Assembly (NCBI RefSeq): GCF_019550795.1
Contig: NZ_CP080545.1
Location: 3,940,001 to 4,004,000 of the forward strand
Source: Paenibacillus sp. sptzw28
GTDB lineage: Bacteria > Bacillota > Bacilli > Paenibacillales > Paenibacillaceae
Direction: 5' to 3'
DNA length: 64,000 nucleotides
Shown: piece after piece, positions 55,752-64,000 of the stretch
Layout: every line of letters starts with the position of its first letter
Position numbering within the stretch: position 1 is the stretch's first letter
Made by a program: the position numbers and the translations under genes
The notes under the pieces: generated by a model
The model's database searches: none
Told to the model about the DNA's origin: nothing
Seen by the model: only the letters and a program-made list of their open reading frames with translations

Positions 55752-56450
55752 TCATCCTTGTTTCACGAACGAAATCTTGTCCATCGGCCAGAAAATAACG
55801 TCGGCCCGTCCGACAATCTGACTTATAGGCACAAAACCGATCATCCGGCTGTCTTTACTATTCCGCCTGTTGTCTCCGAATGCCAGAACCGTGTCCGGAG
55901 GTACGATATCGGTGGTAAAATTTTCATTTGGAAAATTTCGGTCGGGTCCTGTATTGTTGAACACTTCGCCTTTGGCCTTGGCCGCGTCAATCGATTGTTT
56001 CAAATAAGGCTCATCGACTTTTTTACCGTTTATGTACAGGTTGTCGCCTTCGAGCTTTACTTTGTCCCCGGGAACCCCGATTACGCGTTTAATAAAATCC
56101 CGGCCTTCTTGCGGCACATGGAATACAATGACTTCCCCATGCTTCGGCTGGCGGAAATCATAAATAACCTTATTGACAATTAACCGTTCACCGGTATAAA
56201 AATTCGTCTCCATTGAAGGTCCGTCAACTATAAACGGTGCAAATAGAAAATAGCGGATGACTACGACAAGCAGCGCGGCGATCGCGAGCGCCTTCACCCA
56301 TTCCATGACTTCTTTCTGCGCGCGTCCTCCGCGCCGCTCTGTCGGTGTCAATATCTCCGCTTCCTTTTTCTCTGATGCTTGGACTGTTTCCGTGCGTGCT
56401 GTTTCAACGATTTCTTGGTTTCCTTCATCCGTGCGATGCGGTTGGTCCAT
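55752..56450 (-). CDS. lepB: Signal peptidase I
   Basis: 232 aa. A polar N-terminus of ~50 residues, one membrane helix (about 55-78), then catalytic Ser in FIVDGPSMETNFY and Lys in RDFIKRVIGVPGDKV; FGDNRRNSKDSRMIGFV is the C-terminal box. It removes signal peptides of secreted proteins. ATG at 56450 with AGAGGTGG upstream; the frame 29 codons longer was rejected. Confidence 0.94.
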   Translation of the reverse strand: MDQPHRTDEGNQEIVETARTETVQASEKKEAEILTPTERRGGRAQKEVMEWVKALAIAALLVVVIRYFLFAPFIVDGPSMETNFYTGERLIVNKVIYDFRQPKHGEVIVFHVPQEGRDFIKRVIGVPGDKVKLEGDNLYINGKKVDEPYLKQSIDAAKAKGEVFNNTGPDRNFPNENFTTDIVPPDTVLAFGDNRRNSKDSRMIGFVPISQIVGRADVIFWPMDKISFVKQG

Positions 56451-56493
56451 AAATTCCACCTCTTCTGTTACAAAATCTGGTGCATGGAAATAC

Positions 56494-56523
56494 GAAAAAG
56501 GGACTTGTTTGCGCAAGCCCCCC
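56494..56523 (-). terminator. Terminator after rplS
   Basis: On the minus strand GGGGCTTG pairs with CAAGTCCC around CGCAAA, followed by a five-T run, 14 nt after the rplS stop. Confidence 0.7.
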
Positions 56524-56536
56524 TCTGGTCGTATCA

Positions 56537-56878
56537 TTAACGGATTTCTTTAATTCTCGCGGCTTTACCACGAAGACTGCGAAGATAGTACAGTTTCGCG
56601 CGGCGAACTTTACCACGGCGAGCTACTTCAATCTTCTCGAGCTTCGGCGAATGCACCGGGAACGTTCTTTCTACGCCAACGCCATACGAAATTTTACGAA
56701 CAGTAAATGTTTCGCTGATGCCGCCGCCGCGACGTTTGATAACGACGCCTTCAAAAAGCTGGATCCGCTCACGGGTACCCTCGATAACTTTAACGTGTAC
56801 CTTCAGCGTGTCTCCAGGACGAAAGTTAGGAAGATCTTTCCGCAGCTGTTCTTGCGAAATCGCTTGTACAAGATTCAT
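56537..56878 (-). CDS. rplS: 50S ribosomal protein L19
   Basis: 113 aa. [43 protein letters not shown] and [13 protein letters not shown] are the L19 motifs. ATG at 56878 with AAGGAGT 7 nt upstream; an in-frame ATG 7 codons before was rejected. Own promoter and leader; terminator directly after. Confidence 0.97.
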   Translation of the reverse strand: MNLVQAISQEQLRKDLPNFRPGDTLKVHVKVIEGTRERIQLFEGVVIKRRGGGISETFTVRKISYGVGVERTFPVHSPKLEKIEVARRGKVRRAKLYYLRSLRGKAARIKEIR

Positions 56879-56899
56879 TTGATTCACTCCTTCCACCAT

Positions 56900-56985
56900 A
56901 GGCGTTCATATAAGCTCACCGGCTCCTCTTGAACCGGATCATGGCTTCCTAGCGGACCGCCCGACTTTACAAAAGCAACATCAGA
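56900..56985 (-). promoter_or_regulatory. Leader region of rplS, possible L19 leader
   Basis: Between the putative promoter and the rplS ribosome site lie GCGGTCCGC and a CCGG...CCGG hairpin (CCGGTTC aag... GAGCCGG). L19-type autoregulatory leaders occur at this place in Firmicutes. Structural match not tested. Confidence 0.4.
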
Positions 56986-56986
56986 A

Positions 56987-57015
56987 ATTTTATCACATAT
57001 TCACACATAAAACAA
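56987..57015 (-). promoter_or_regulatory. Putative promoter for rplS
   Basis: On the minus strand TTGTTT (57010-57015) and TAAAAT (56987-56992) are spaced by exactly 17 nt, between the trmD stop and rplS. This would let rplS be expressed apart from rimM-trmD. Confidence 0.6.
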
Positions 57016-57097
57016 TAAGATTCTATCTCTTTCACTAATTTTTGCGAGTATGCCGCAATAATTAGCCCTTTAGACTGAATCGCTTGGAACCGTATGT

Positions 57098-57850
57098 TTA
57101 TTCCTCAGCGTCACTGCGTTCCCGTTCGGCCATTCGTTTCAGCCATTCCTGTTCCTTCTTCGTGAGCTCTGCCTGTTCCAGCAGCTCGGGCCGGCGTTTC
57201 AGCGTCCGCAGCAAAGACTGCTCGCGCCTCCATGCTTCTACCTTAGCATGATGCCCGGAGAGAAGAATTTCAGGAACCTCCCATTCTCTGAAAACAGCAG
57301 GCCGGGTGTAATGTGGATATTCGAGAAGTCCCGTACTGAAGGAATCCGTTACTGCAGAGGTTTCATTGCCGAGCACGCCAGGGAGCAGACGCACCACACT
57401 GTCGATAACGACCATCGCAGGCAGCTCGCCTCCCGTCAACACATAGTCGCCGATCGACAGCTCGTCCGTCGCAAGATGCTCGCGAATCCGCTCGTCATAA
57501 CCTTCATAGTGGCCGCAAACGAACACCAGGTGCTCCTGCGCGGCGAGCTCTTCCGCTTTGCGCTGCGAATAGGGCTCTCCCTGCGGGCACATGAGAATGA
57601 CTCGGGGCCGCTTACCAGCTTCCGGCATTAAATCCTCGACGGCGGCAAACAGCGGCTCCGGCTTCAGCACCATGCCGCCTCCGCCGCCATAAGGATAGTC
57701 ATCTACTGTATTATGCTTATTATTGGCATAATCCCGAAAGTTAACCGCTCTTAAGCTTACCAGCCCTTTGCCCTGTGCTTTGCCGAGAATGCTGGCCCCG
57801 AACACACCGTCGAACATTTCAGGAAACAATGTTAACACGTCGATCCGCAT
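57098..57850 (-). CDS. trmD: tRNA (m1G37) methyltransferase TrmD
   Basis: 250 aa SPOUT enzyme methylating G37 of t[42 protein letters not shown], and the knot with [14 protein letters not shown] and [18 protein letters not shown] are all present. 4 nt downstream of rimM. Confidence 0.97.
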   Translation of the reverse strand: MRIDVLTLFPEMFDGVFGASILGKAQGKGLVSLRAVNFRDYANNKHNTVDDYPYGGGGGMVLKPEPLFAAVEDLMPEAGKRPRVILMCPQGEPYSQRKAEELAAQEHLVFVCGHYEGYDERIREHLATDELSIGDYVLTGGELPAMVVIDSVVRLLPGVLGNETSAVTDSFSTGLLEYPHYTRPAVFREWEVPEILLSGHHAKVEAWRREQSLLRTLKRRPELLEQAELTKKEQEWLKRMAERERSDAEE

Positions 57851-57854
57851 CGGG

Positions 57855-58379
57855 TTAAATCAGCCCTTCCATAAGGCGAACCGTCACGGTCTTCGTCCCA
57901 ACATTCACGTCAAGGAGCACATCGTCGATAACCGGAATCAGGATCTGCTTACCTTTTGCCTTCTGCTGCTCGACCACCCAGACATCATTGGCGCCGGGAA
58001 CTAAAATTTCGGTGATTACCCCAAGCTCCTCGCCTTCTTCGGTAATAACGCGGCAGCCGATGATGTCATGCTGGTAGTATTCGCCTTCGCCGAGCTCCAC
58101 GAGATTTTCCTTCGTTACCTTAAGCAACCACCCTTTATATTTTTCCACGTCGTTAATGTTGTCGAAGCCTTTAAGCTTCACAATAAACATGTTTTTATGG
58201 GATCTGGCGGTTTGCACTTCCACGGGAAGACGCTGCTCCATCTCAGGATGTATCAAAGTGAGCGAGCTTCCAGCCGCAAAACGCTCCTCCGGAAAATCGG
58301 TTTGGGAAACGACCTTAAGTTCCCCGCGAATGCCGTGAGTATTGACCACTTTGCCGACAGTCAACCATTCTTGTACCAT
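57855..58379 (-). CDS. rimM: 16S rRNA processing protein RimM
   Basis: 174 aa. N-terminal RimM domain ([18 protein letters not shown]) and C-terminal PRC barrel ([27 protein letters not shown] and DVWVV). Assists 30S head assembly. ATG with AGGGA upstream. The ylqD gene that lies between rimM and khpA in B. subtilis is absent. Confidence 0.95.
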   Translation of the reverse strand: MVQEWLTVGKVVNTHGIRGELKVVSQTDFPEERFAAGSSLTLIHPEMEQRLPVEVQTARSHKNMFIVKLKGFDNINDVEKYKGWLLKVTKENLVELGEGEYYQHDIIGCRVITEEGEELGVITEILVPGANDVWVVEQQKAKGKQILIPVIDDVLLDVNVGTKTVTVRLMEGLI

Positions 58380-58462
58380 ATCATTCCCTGCCTCTTTTGC
58401 ATGGCCGGCAAGAAGAACGTTTCCTCCATCTTCAAGCGGCTGCGTATGTTACTTCCACCAAC

Positions 58463-58522
58463 AATCGGAAACGGCCGTCTCCGATTAGTCGAAAAAGGGC
58501 TAGGATGATTAGTCCTAACCCT
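58463..58522 (-). terminator. Two stacked hairpins between khpA and rimM
   Basis: AATCGGA/TCCGATT (58463-58487) and GGGCTAGGA/TCCTAACCC (58498-58522, one mismatch). On the minus strand the second is followed by a five-T run, so it can terminate or attenuate transcription from rpsP-khpA into rimM-trmD. Confidence 0.6.
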
Positions 58523-58539
58523 GCCCCGATATACGATTG

Positions 58540-58770
58540 TTACGAAATAATGTCGACCAAGACACGCTTATGCGACTTGACGGCGGCCGAGGTTACGACC
58601 GTCCGCAGCGCTTTGGCAATCCGTCCTTGCTTGCCGATTACTTTACCGATATCGCTCGGATGAACCGAAAGCATATAAACGGTGCCGCGATCGTCTTCTT
58701 TCACGTCGATGCGCACGTCTTCCGGGTAATCCACTAAAGCCTTCGCTATGACAAGAATCAATTCTTTCAT
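58540..58770 (-). CDS. khpA: KH-domain RNA-binding protein KhpA (YlqC)
   Basis: 76 aa. One KH domain with HPSDIGKVIGKQGRIAKALRT containing the GxxG loop. KhpA pairs with KhpB and binds small RNAs. It lies right after rpsP, as usual. ATG with a GGGGG 8-12 nt upstream. Confidence 0.94.
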   Translation of the reverse strand: MKELILVIAKALVDYPEDVRIDVKEDDRGTVYMLSVHPSDIGKVIGKQGRIAKALRTVVTSAAVKSHKRVLVDIIS

Positions 58771-58796
58771 CTCAAGGCCCCCCGCAAAAGAGCAAG

Positions 58797-59069
58797 TTAT
58801 TTCTGAAGTTTCAGTTCATGAAGCTTAGTCATAACGCCTGCTTTGGAGAGCAGGTTGCGAACCGTATCGGAAGCTTGCGCTCCGTTTTGAAGCCATTTCA
58901 ACGCCTTCTCTTCATCGATGCTCACAAGAGCCGGCTTTGCAACCGGGTTATAAGTGCCGATTTCTTCGATGAATCGGCCGTCACGAGGGGAACGGGAGTC
59001 GGATACAACAACGCGGTAGAACGGCGCTTTATGCGCACCGATCCGTTTCAAACGAATACGTACTGCCAA
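58797..59069 (-). CDS. rpsP: 30S ribosomal protein S16
   Basis: 90 aa. [41 protein letters not shown] and [15 protein letters not shown] are diagnostic. Start TTG at 59069 with AAGGAGGTG 6 nt upstream; a six-codon longer ATG frame overlaps that site. Confidence 0.96.
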   Translation of the reverse strand: MAVRIRLKRIGAHKAPFYRVVVSDSRSPRDGRFIEEIGTYNPVAKPALVSIDEEKALKWLQNGAQASDTVRNLLSKAGVMTKLHELKLQK

Positions 59070-59126
59070 GAAAATCACCTCCTTCAAAATTATACGAAGT
59101 AAAATACAGCTCCGTTTGCACGAATT

Positions 59127-60500
59127 CTAGAACGGGAATTTCATCCCTTTGCCGAGCATTCCTTTGAGACCCTTCATGCCGCCCTTAGGACCTTTGGGGC
59201 CCATCATGGACGAGAACTGCTTCATCATCTTGCGCATATCGTCGAACTGCTTGATGAGCCGGTTGACCTCGGCGACCGAGGTGCCGCTGCCCGTTGCGAT
59301 CCGTTTGCGGCGGCTGTGGTTCAGAATCTCCGGTTTGCGCTTCTCATCCTTGGTCATCGATTTAACAATCGCTTCGACCCTGCTGATCTGCTTCTCGTCA
59401 ACCTTAAGATTCTTCATATCCTTCATCTTGCCCATTCCGGGCATCATATCCAGCAGTTGATCCAGAGGTCCAAGCTTACGAACCTGGTCCATCTGCTCAA
59501 GGAAATCCTCAAAGGTGAATTCCGCCGTACGCATCTTACGTTCCATCTCGGCGGCTTTATCCGCGTCGATGTTCGTCTGCGCTTTTTCGATCAGTGAGAG
59601 CATATCACCCATGCCGAGAATACGGGACGCCATACGTTCCGGATGAAACGGCTCCAGCGGCTCGATTTTTTCGCCGGTTGCAGCGAATTTAATCGGGCAG
59701 CCCGTAACCGCTTTGACCGACAATGCCGCACCGCCTCGCGTGTCACCGTCGAGCTTGGTCAGAATAACGCCCGTAAGCTCCAGCTGACTGTGAAAGTTCT
59801 GCGCTACATTGACAGCCTCTTGACCGGTCATCGCGTCAACGACAAGCAGCACCTCGTCAGGCTTCGAGACAGTATGAATTTGCCGCAGCTCCTCCATAAG
59901 CGCCTCGTCGATATGAAGCCGGCCGGCGGTATCGATAATCACATAGTCGTGATTGTTTTCTTTAGCATGCTGCAGACCGGCACGGGCAATTTCGACAGGC
60001 GACGTCTGATCTCCCAGTGTAAATACCGGTACGCCGATTTGTTCTCCGAGCACCTGCAGCTGTTTAATGGCAGCCGGACGGTATATATCTCCTGCCACCA
60101 ATAACGGCTTGTGCTTTTCTTTCAGCAGCAGTTTGGCCAGCTTGGCCGAAGATGTCGTTTTACCTGCGCCTTGAAGCCCCGCCATCAATATTACGGTCGG
60201 CGGCTTGCTTGCTTTTGCAAGCTTGCTTTGCGTACCGCCCATAAGCTCGGTAAGCTCTTTATTAACGATATCGACAACGACCATGCCCGGCGTGAAGCTC
60301 TTCATCACCTCTTGGCCGACAGCGCGTTCTTTCACCTTCGCGATAAAATCCTTTACGACTTTAAAGTTAACGTCGGCTTCCAGAAGAGCGAGACGAACTT
60401 CCCGCATTGCTTCGTTTACGTCGTCCTCGGACACTTTGCCTTTACCGCGCAGCTTGCCGAATACATTCTGAAGCCTGCTCGACAATCCTTCAAATGCCAT
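59127..60500 (-). CDS. ffh: Signal recognition particle protein Ffh
   Basis: 457 aa. NG domain with LMAGLQGAGKTTSSAKLA, VAGDIYRPAAIKQL, IIDTAGRLHIDE and LTKLDGDTRGGAAL, then a Met-rich M domain ending with MMKQFSSMMGPKG and a Gly/Lys/Met tail. Binds signal peptides of nascent membrane proteins with 4.5S RNA. ATG at 60500 with AGAGGTGAT upstream. The longer frame into hairpin array 5 was rejected. Confidence 0.97.
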   Translation of the reverse strand: MAFEGLSSRLQNVFGKLRGKGKVSEDDVNEAMREVRLALLEADVNFKVVKDFIAKVKERAVGQEVMKSFTPGMVVVDIVNKELTELMGGTQSKLAKASKPPTVILMAGLQGAGKTTSSAKLAKLLLKEKHKPLLVAGDIYRPAAIKQLQVLGEQIGVPVFTLGDQTSPVEIARAGLQHAKENNHDYVIIDTAGRLHIDEALMEELRQIHTVSKPDEVLLVVDAMTGQEAVNVAQNFHSQLELTGVILTKLDGDTRGGAALSVKAVTGCPIKFAATGEKIEPLEPFHPERMASRILGMGDMLSLIEKAQTNIDADKAAEMERKMRTAEFTFEDFLEQMDQVRKLGPLDQLLDMMPGMGKMKDMKNLKVDEKQISRVEAIVKSMTKDEKRKPEILNHSRRKRIATGSGTSVAEVNRLIKQFDDMRKMMKQFSSMMGPKGPKGGMKGLKGMLGKGMKFPF

Positions 60501-60515
60501 GATCATCACCTCTAA

Positions 60516-60638
60516 GAGTTTTGCGGAGCAAAACTTACTTCGAAAGCATAAACCTTGAGTTTTGCGGAGCAAAACTTACTTCGAAAGCATAAACCTTGAG
60601 TTTTGCGGAGCAAAACTTACTTCGTAAGCATAAACCTT
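60516..60638 (-). repeat. Hairpin array 5 (ylxM-ffh): 3 units of 41 bp
   Basis: Units at 60516, 60557 and 60598. Each is GAGTTTTGC GGA GCAAAACTT, a tight hairpin, plus ACTTCGAAAGCATA (the third has CGTAAGC). It is the shortest version of the family. It ends at TTAGAGGTG, the ffh Shine-Dalgarno. Confidence 0.9.
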
Positions 60639-60647
60639 GCGATACAT

Positions 60648-61010
60648 TTATTCCATATCGCGAATGCCCTGAGCGATTTGCCGAAGCTCGCTGCCTAGTT
60701 CATCCATTCCGGTCAATCCGTTTGCGCAAGCTTCAAGCTTCGCAAGCCAGATCTGCACCGCCTCATGCTTGGCCAGCAGTCTAAGCTTGGCTTCGCAGCC
60801 TTCCAGCACCGATTCGGCACGCTTGATGTGTTCGTAAACGGCCTGACGGCTAATATCGAATTCGGCAGCGATTTCACCGAGCGAATAATCGTCATGAAAA
60901 TAATATTTTAGGAACGTACGCTGCTTCTCAGTAAGCAGCAATTCGTAGAAGTCGAACAACATATTGATCCGGTTTGTTTTCGCAAGGGCATCAGGTTCCT
61001 GTACCGTCAC
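60648..61010 (-). CDS. ylxM: YlxM, SRP-associated HTH protein
   Basis: 120 aa. Sigma-region-4-like helix-turn-helix: [55 protein letters not shown] region, diagnostic of the YlxM/UPF0122 family located next to ffh. Possibly a regulator of the SRP operon. GTG at 61010 with GAGGTGG upstream; TTG at 61031 is possible. Confidence 0.9.
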   Translation of the reverse strand: MTVQEPDALAKTNRINMLFDFYELLLTEKQRTFLKYYFHDDYSLGEIAAEFDISRQAVYEHIKRAESVLEGCEAKLRLLAKHEAVQIWLAKLEACANGLTGMDELGSELRQIAQGIRDME

Positions 61011-61113
61011 CTCAGCCACCTCTTCCGTCAAGGGAAACACCTTTACATCAATACCACGTCGTCTATCATAGCGCAGCAGCCTATAGGCTGTCAAGTATAA
61101 CTCCTTGTCACCC

Positions 61114-62112
61114 TTAAGCCGGCGTTTCGTTCTCTTCCTCTTTCTGAATCAGCCCGGCAAACAAGGCATGCACGAATTGCTCCGAATCAAACTCCTGCAG
61201 GTCGTCCATTTTTTCACCGAGTCCGACTAACTTCACAGGTAAGTGGAGTTCGCTGCGGATCGCGATAACAATACCGCCCTTGGCCGTTCCGTCCAGCTTC
61301 GTCAGCACGAGACCCGTAACACCGCTCTTCTCGCCGAACAGCTTCGCCTGACTGAGTGCGTTCTGCCCCGTTGTGGCATCCAGCACGAGCAGTACTTCAT
61401 GCGGGGCTCCCGGCACTTCGCGTTGAATGACGCGGAAAATCTTGTTCAGCTCTTCCATGAGGTTGGATTTGTTTTGCAGTCTTCCAGCCGTGTCGCACAG
61501 AAGCACATCCACACCGCGCTGCTTCGCCGCTTGAATGGCATCGTACATAACCGCCGCCGGATCGGCTCCGGCTTCTTGTTTAATCACGTCGACGCCGACC
61601 CGCTGCCCCCAAACCTCAAGCTGCTCGATCGCCCCGGCGCGGAACGTATCGCCTGCAGCCAGAAGGACGCCTTTGCCTTCACTTTTGAACTTGTGCGCAA
61701 GCTTCCCGATCGTCGTCGTTTTGCCGACGCCGTTCACACCGACAAACAGGATGACGGTCATCCCATTCTCAGCCATGCGCAGACTTGCTTTCTCCTCGCT
61801 CTTCAGCAGGTCGATAAGCTTCTCGGACAATATCGGTTGAAGGTCCGCCGCTTCTTCGATCTTCCGCTTCCTGACCTCCGATCGCAGATCGTCTATCAGC
61901 TTCATCACCGTATTGACACCGACGTCGGCGCCGATCAATATCTCCTCCAGCTCTTCGTAGAAAGCCTCGTCGATTTTCTGACGGCGCCTGATAAGCTCCT
62001 CGACCTTCCCGACGAACGCCGTACGCGTCTTGGTCAATCCCTCTTTAAACTTTGTCGTAACCGCTTCTGTTTTCTGTGAAATGCTTTCTTTCAACCGTTT
62101 AAAAAAACTCAT
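61114..62112 (-). CDS. ftsY: Signal recognition particle receptor FtsY
   Basis: 332 aa. N-terminal charged region ([17 protein letters not shown]), then NG domain with [66 protein letters not shown] and [18 protein letters not shown]. Receptor for Ffh-ribosome complexes. ATG follows GGGGGATAATCG. Confidence 0.97.
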   Translation of the reverse strand: MSFFKRLKESISQKTEAVTTKFKEGLTKTRTAFVGKVEELIRRRQKIDEAFYEELEEILIGADVGVNTVMKLIDDLRSEVRKRKIEEAADLQPILSEKLIDLLKSEEKASLRMAENGMTVILFVGVNGVGKTTTIGKLAHKFKSEGKGVLLAAGDTFRAGAIEQLEVWGQRVGVDVIKQEAGADPAAVMYDAIQAAKQRGVDVLLCDTAGRLQNKSNLMEELNKIFRVIQREVPGAPHEVLLVLDATTGQNALSQAKLFGEKSGVTGLVLTKLDGTAKGGIVIAIRSELHLPVKLVGLGEKMDDLQEFDSEQFVHALFAGLIQKEEENETPA

Positions 62113-62137
62113 CGATTATCCCCCATCCGTTATTTGC

Positions 62138-62185
62138 AAAAGCCGGGCTCCTTCGCGCATAAGCGTCGGAACACCGGCTTTTTTT
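62138..62185. terminator. Hairpin between smc and ftsY
   Basis: AAAAGCCGGG...CCGGCTTTTT with an inner TCC/GGA. The T tract is longer on the plus strand; on the minus strand CCGGCTTTTG is weaker, so it may only partly stop smc transcripts. Confidence 0.6.
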
Positions 62186-62194
62186 ATTGACCAA

Positions 62195-62330
62195 TAACCG
62201 AGCCGCGGCATACGCGCGTCTAACGGTTACAGTGTACTGCTAACCGAGCCGCGGCATACGCGCGTCTAGCGGTTACAGTGTACTGCTAACCGAGCCGCGG
62301 CATACGCGCGTCTAGCGGTTACAGTGTACT
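62195..62330 (-). repeat. Tandem array 6: 3 units of 46 bp next to the smc stop
   Basis: Units start at 62195, 62241 and 62287, with one base difference (TAACGG versus TAGCGG). Each has TAACCG...CGGTTA arms flanking a GC-rich CCGCGG / CGCGCG core, so it can fold. It is unrelated in sequence to arrays 1-5 and ends on the last base before the smc stop codon. Confidence 0.85.
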
Positions 62331-64000
62331 TACGCGGATACCGGCTCTTCGTCCTCCAATCGGACTGAGACAAGCTTGGATACGCCGCCTTCCTCCATTG
62401 TAACGCCGTACAGTACGTCCGCTTCCTCCATCGTGCCTTTTCTGTGTGTGACTACGATAAATTGTGTAAGCTCCGAGAATTCCCGGAGATATTGGGCGAA
62501 CCTGGCCACGTTCGCTTCATCCAGCGCGGCCTCGACTTCGTCAAGTACGCAGAAGGGAACGGGTTTGACCTGCAAAATTGCGAATAACAGCGCGATTGCC
62601 GTAAGCGCCCTTTCGCCTCCGGACAGAAGCTGCAGGTTTTGCAGCTTCTTGCCCGGGGGCTGCGCGACGATGTCGATGCCGCTGTCCAGAACGCGATCGG
62701 GTTCTACCATTATGAGATCCGCTCGACCGCCTCCGAAAAGCTTGGCAAAAACGTGAACAAAATGACCGCGTATAGCTTCGAATGTGGTGCGGAACCGTTT
62801 GGACATTTCATCGTCCATCTCCCTGATGACTTGGTACAGCGTCGTCTTCGCCTCAATCAGGTCATTCTTCTGCTCGCTCAGGAACGTATAACGCTCCTTC
62901 ACGCGTTCATATTCTTCAATGGCGCCAAGATTAACCTCGCCCAACGCGGAAATCTTTCGCTTCAAATCACGCACTTCGTTTTGCGTCGCCAACACATCTT
63001 CAGGAACGGGATAACGTTCCTTCGCCAGCTCGAAGCTCAGCTCATATTCCTCGCTCAACTTGCGAAGCAGGTTGTCGAGCTCTACATCCAGCCTGTTAGC
63101 GGCGATCTCGGTCTGTCGCAGCTCGTCCTCAACCGCGCGAAGCTTGGCACGCTGTTCCTTCGTTTCGCTCTCGCCATGCTCCAGCTCGCGGAGCATATCC
63201 GCACGCTGTGAGCGCTTGATATCCGTCTGTTCCGCGCACGATTCTTTCTGCAGCCGAAGCTGGTTCAACTGCTCGATCTGCCTGACGCTTTCTTCCGCCT
63301 GATGAGCGGCCTCTTCCTCCTGCCGGGCGAATAAATCGCGAAGCCCGCTAAGCTCGTGCTTTGCTCGGCCGATTTCAGCGCGGACACGCGCTGATTGATC
63401 TTCGAACGATTGTTTTTCCTGATCCGTCTTCGCCACCGCGATTTTGAGGTCGGTTAATTGATCCTGAAGCTGCTCCTTCGCGGATTCACCCGCTTTGCGC
63501 CGTTCTTCGGCATAGCGTATCGCTTCCTGAATCTTGGCTTCCTCAAGCGTCAGCTCGGCAAGTCGCCGCTCAGCCTCAGCCGCCGACTTCGCGATTTGCT
63601 CCAGCTCATTTTTGTGGCCGTCGTTGTCCGCTTCAAACAGCTGACGCTGTTCATCGAGATGCCGGCTCTCATTGTCCAGCTGCTGAAGCTCTGCGCGCAA
63701 ATGCTGTTCTTCAATACGTCTTTGCTCCCCTTGAGCCCGTAAATCATCGACATTTTGATTGTGGATCGACTGCTCCTTGCGCAGATCGCTTATTTTGTCG
63801 CGCAGCTTGACGAGCTGCTCGTCCGTCGATTTGATTTCCAGATCCAGCTGCTCGATCTGCCGTTGACGGCCGAGCAGGTTCGCCCCTTTTTTCTGGAGAC
63901 TGCCTCCAGTCATCGAGCCTCCTGCGTTGACGACGTCGCCTTCTAATGTTACGACGCGAAAGCGGTATTGGCATTTGGCCGCTATCCGGTTGGCTTGCTC
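62330..64000 (-). CDS. smc: Chromosome segregation protein SMC, C-terminal part (cut by edge)
   Basis: 556 codons of the C-terminal part; the gene continues past the right edge. From the edge: end of the hinge (FRVVTLEGDVVNAGGSMTGG), a ~370-residue coiled coil, then the head with LLSGGERALTAIALLFAI signature and Walker B VPFCVLDEVEAALDE. SMC with ScpAB organises and separates chromosomes. The stop is at 62330-62332, right at array 6. Confidence 0.96.
   Translation of the reverse strand, partial: EQANRIAAKCQYRFRVVTLEGDVVNAGGSMTGGSLQKKGANLLGRQRQIEQLDLEIKSTDEQLVKLRDKISDLRKEQSIHNQNVDDLRAQGEQRRIEEQHLRAELQQLDNESRHLDEQRQLFEADNDGHKNELEQIAKSAAEAERRLAELTLEEAKIQEAIRYAEERRKAGESAKEQLQDQLTDLKIAVAKTDQEKQSFEDQSARVRAEIGRAKHELSGLRDLFARQEEEAAHQAEESVRQIEQLNQLRLQKESCAEQTDIKRSQRADMLRELEHGESETKEQRAKLRAVEDELRQTEIAANRLDVELDNLLRKLSEEYELSFELAKERYPVPEDVLATQNEVRDLKRKISALGEVNLGAIEEYERVKERYTFLSEQKNDLIEAKTTLYQVIREMDDEMSKRFRTTFEAIRGHFVHVFAKLFGGGRADLIMVEPDRVLDSGIDIVAQPPGKKLQNLQLLSGGERALTAIALLFAILQVKPVPFCVLDEVEAALDEANVARFAQYLREFSELTQFIVVTHRKGTMEEADVLYGVTMEEGGVSKLVSVRLEDEEPVSA

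Noticed and set aside
60501..60572. 24-codon N-terminal extension of ffh
   Set aside because: It is array 5 sequence; AGAGGTGAT before 60500 and the standard Ffh start decide it.
7709..60638. CRISPR arrays
   Set aside because: The tandem arrays have no unique spacers: the whole unit repeats, and no cas genes are present.

Overview
The window looks like a low-to-mid GC Gram-positive chromosome from the Paenibacillaceae (Paenibacillus or Cohnella-like). The gene order follows the Bacillus subtilis smc-ftsY-ylxM-ffh-rpsP-rimM-trmD-rplS ... sucCD-dprA-topA-trmFO-hslVU-codY-flgB ... sigD ... rpsB-tsf-pyrH block. Strong GGAGG ribosome binding sites and frequent GTG/TTG starts also fit. Almost everything is on the minus strand, so transcription runs from high to low coordinates.

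Layout from the right edge in transcription order: smc (cut by the edge), ftsY, ylxM, ffh, rpsP, khpA, rimM, trmD, rplS, lepB, rbgA, rnhB, a FliK-like/FlhB-C pair (ylqG with an apparent frameshift, ylqH), yraN. Then comes comM (yifB, plus strand), split by a 4.1 kb AT-rich cassette, and a plus-strand DinB-family gene. Next are sucC, sucD, dprA, topA, trmFO, hslV, hslU and codY. From flgB at about 34 kb to the swrB/yceG-like genes at about 2 kb lies one long flagellar and chemotaxis operon: flgBC, fliEFGHIJ, motE-like, fliK, flgD, flgO-like, flgE, flbD, fliL, fliM, fliY, cheY, fliOPQR, flhB, flhA, flhF, flhG, cheB, cheA, cheW, cheC, cheD and sigD. Last are rpsB, tsf and the start of pyrH.

Two things stand out. 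First, comM is interrupted just upstream of its Walker A motif by a cassette at 46057-50185. It is bounded by perfect 11-bp direct repeats and has imperfect inverted repeats near its ends. It carries no recognisable recombinase, only three genes of families often met in anti-phage systems: a zinc-ribbon/winged-helix/TIR- or deoxyribosyltransferase-like protein, a HEPN-like protein with an R-x4-H motif, and a DUF3800 protein. Removing one repeat copy plus the insert restores comM exactly in frame, so this looks like a non-autonomous, possibly reversible, defence-gene cassette in a competence gene.

Second, five intergenic regions (before cheW, cheY, flgE, hslV and ffh) hold tandem arrays of 41-72 bp units. 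Each unit is a hairpin whose stem sequence is specific to the array and kept complementary, followed by a shared tail close to CTTCGGAAGCATA. In all five the array ends within a few bases of the Shine-Dalgarno of the downstream gene. I do not know this family by name. A sixth, unrelated array (3 x 46 bp) abuts the smc stop codon.

Gene starts were adjusted to the best ribosome binding site where the longest reading frame looked wrong. No tRNA, rRNA or CRISPR array was seen. All family calls come from reading motifs by eye; no database search was run.
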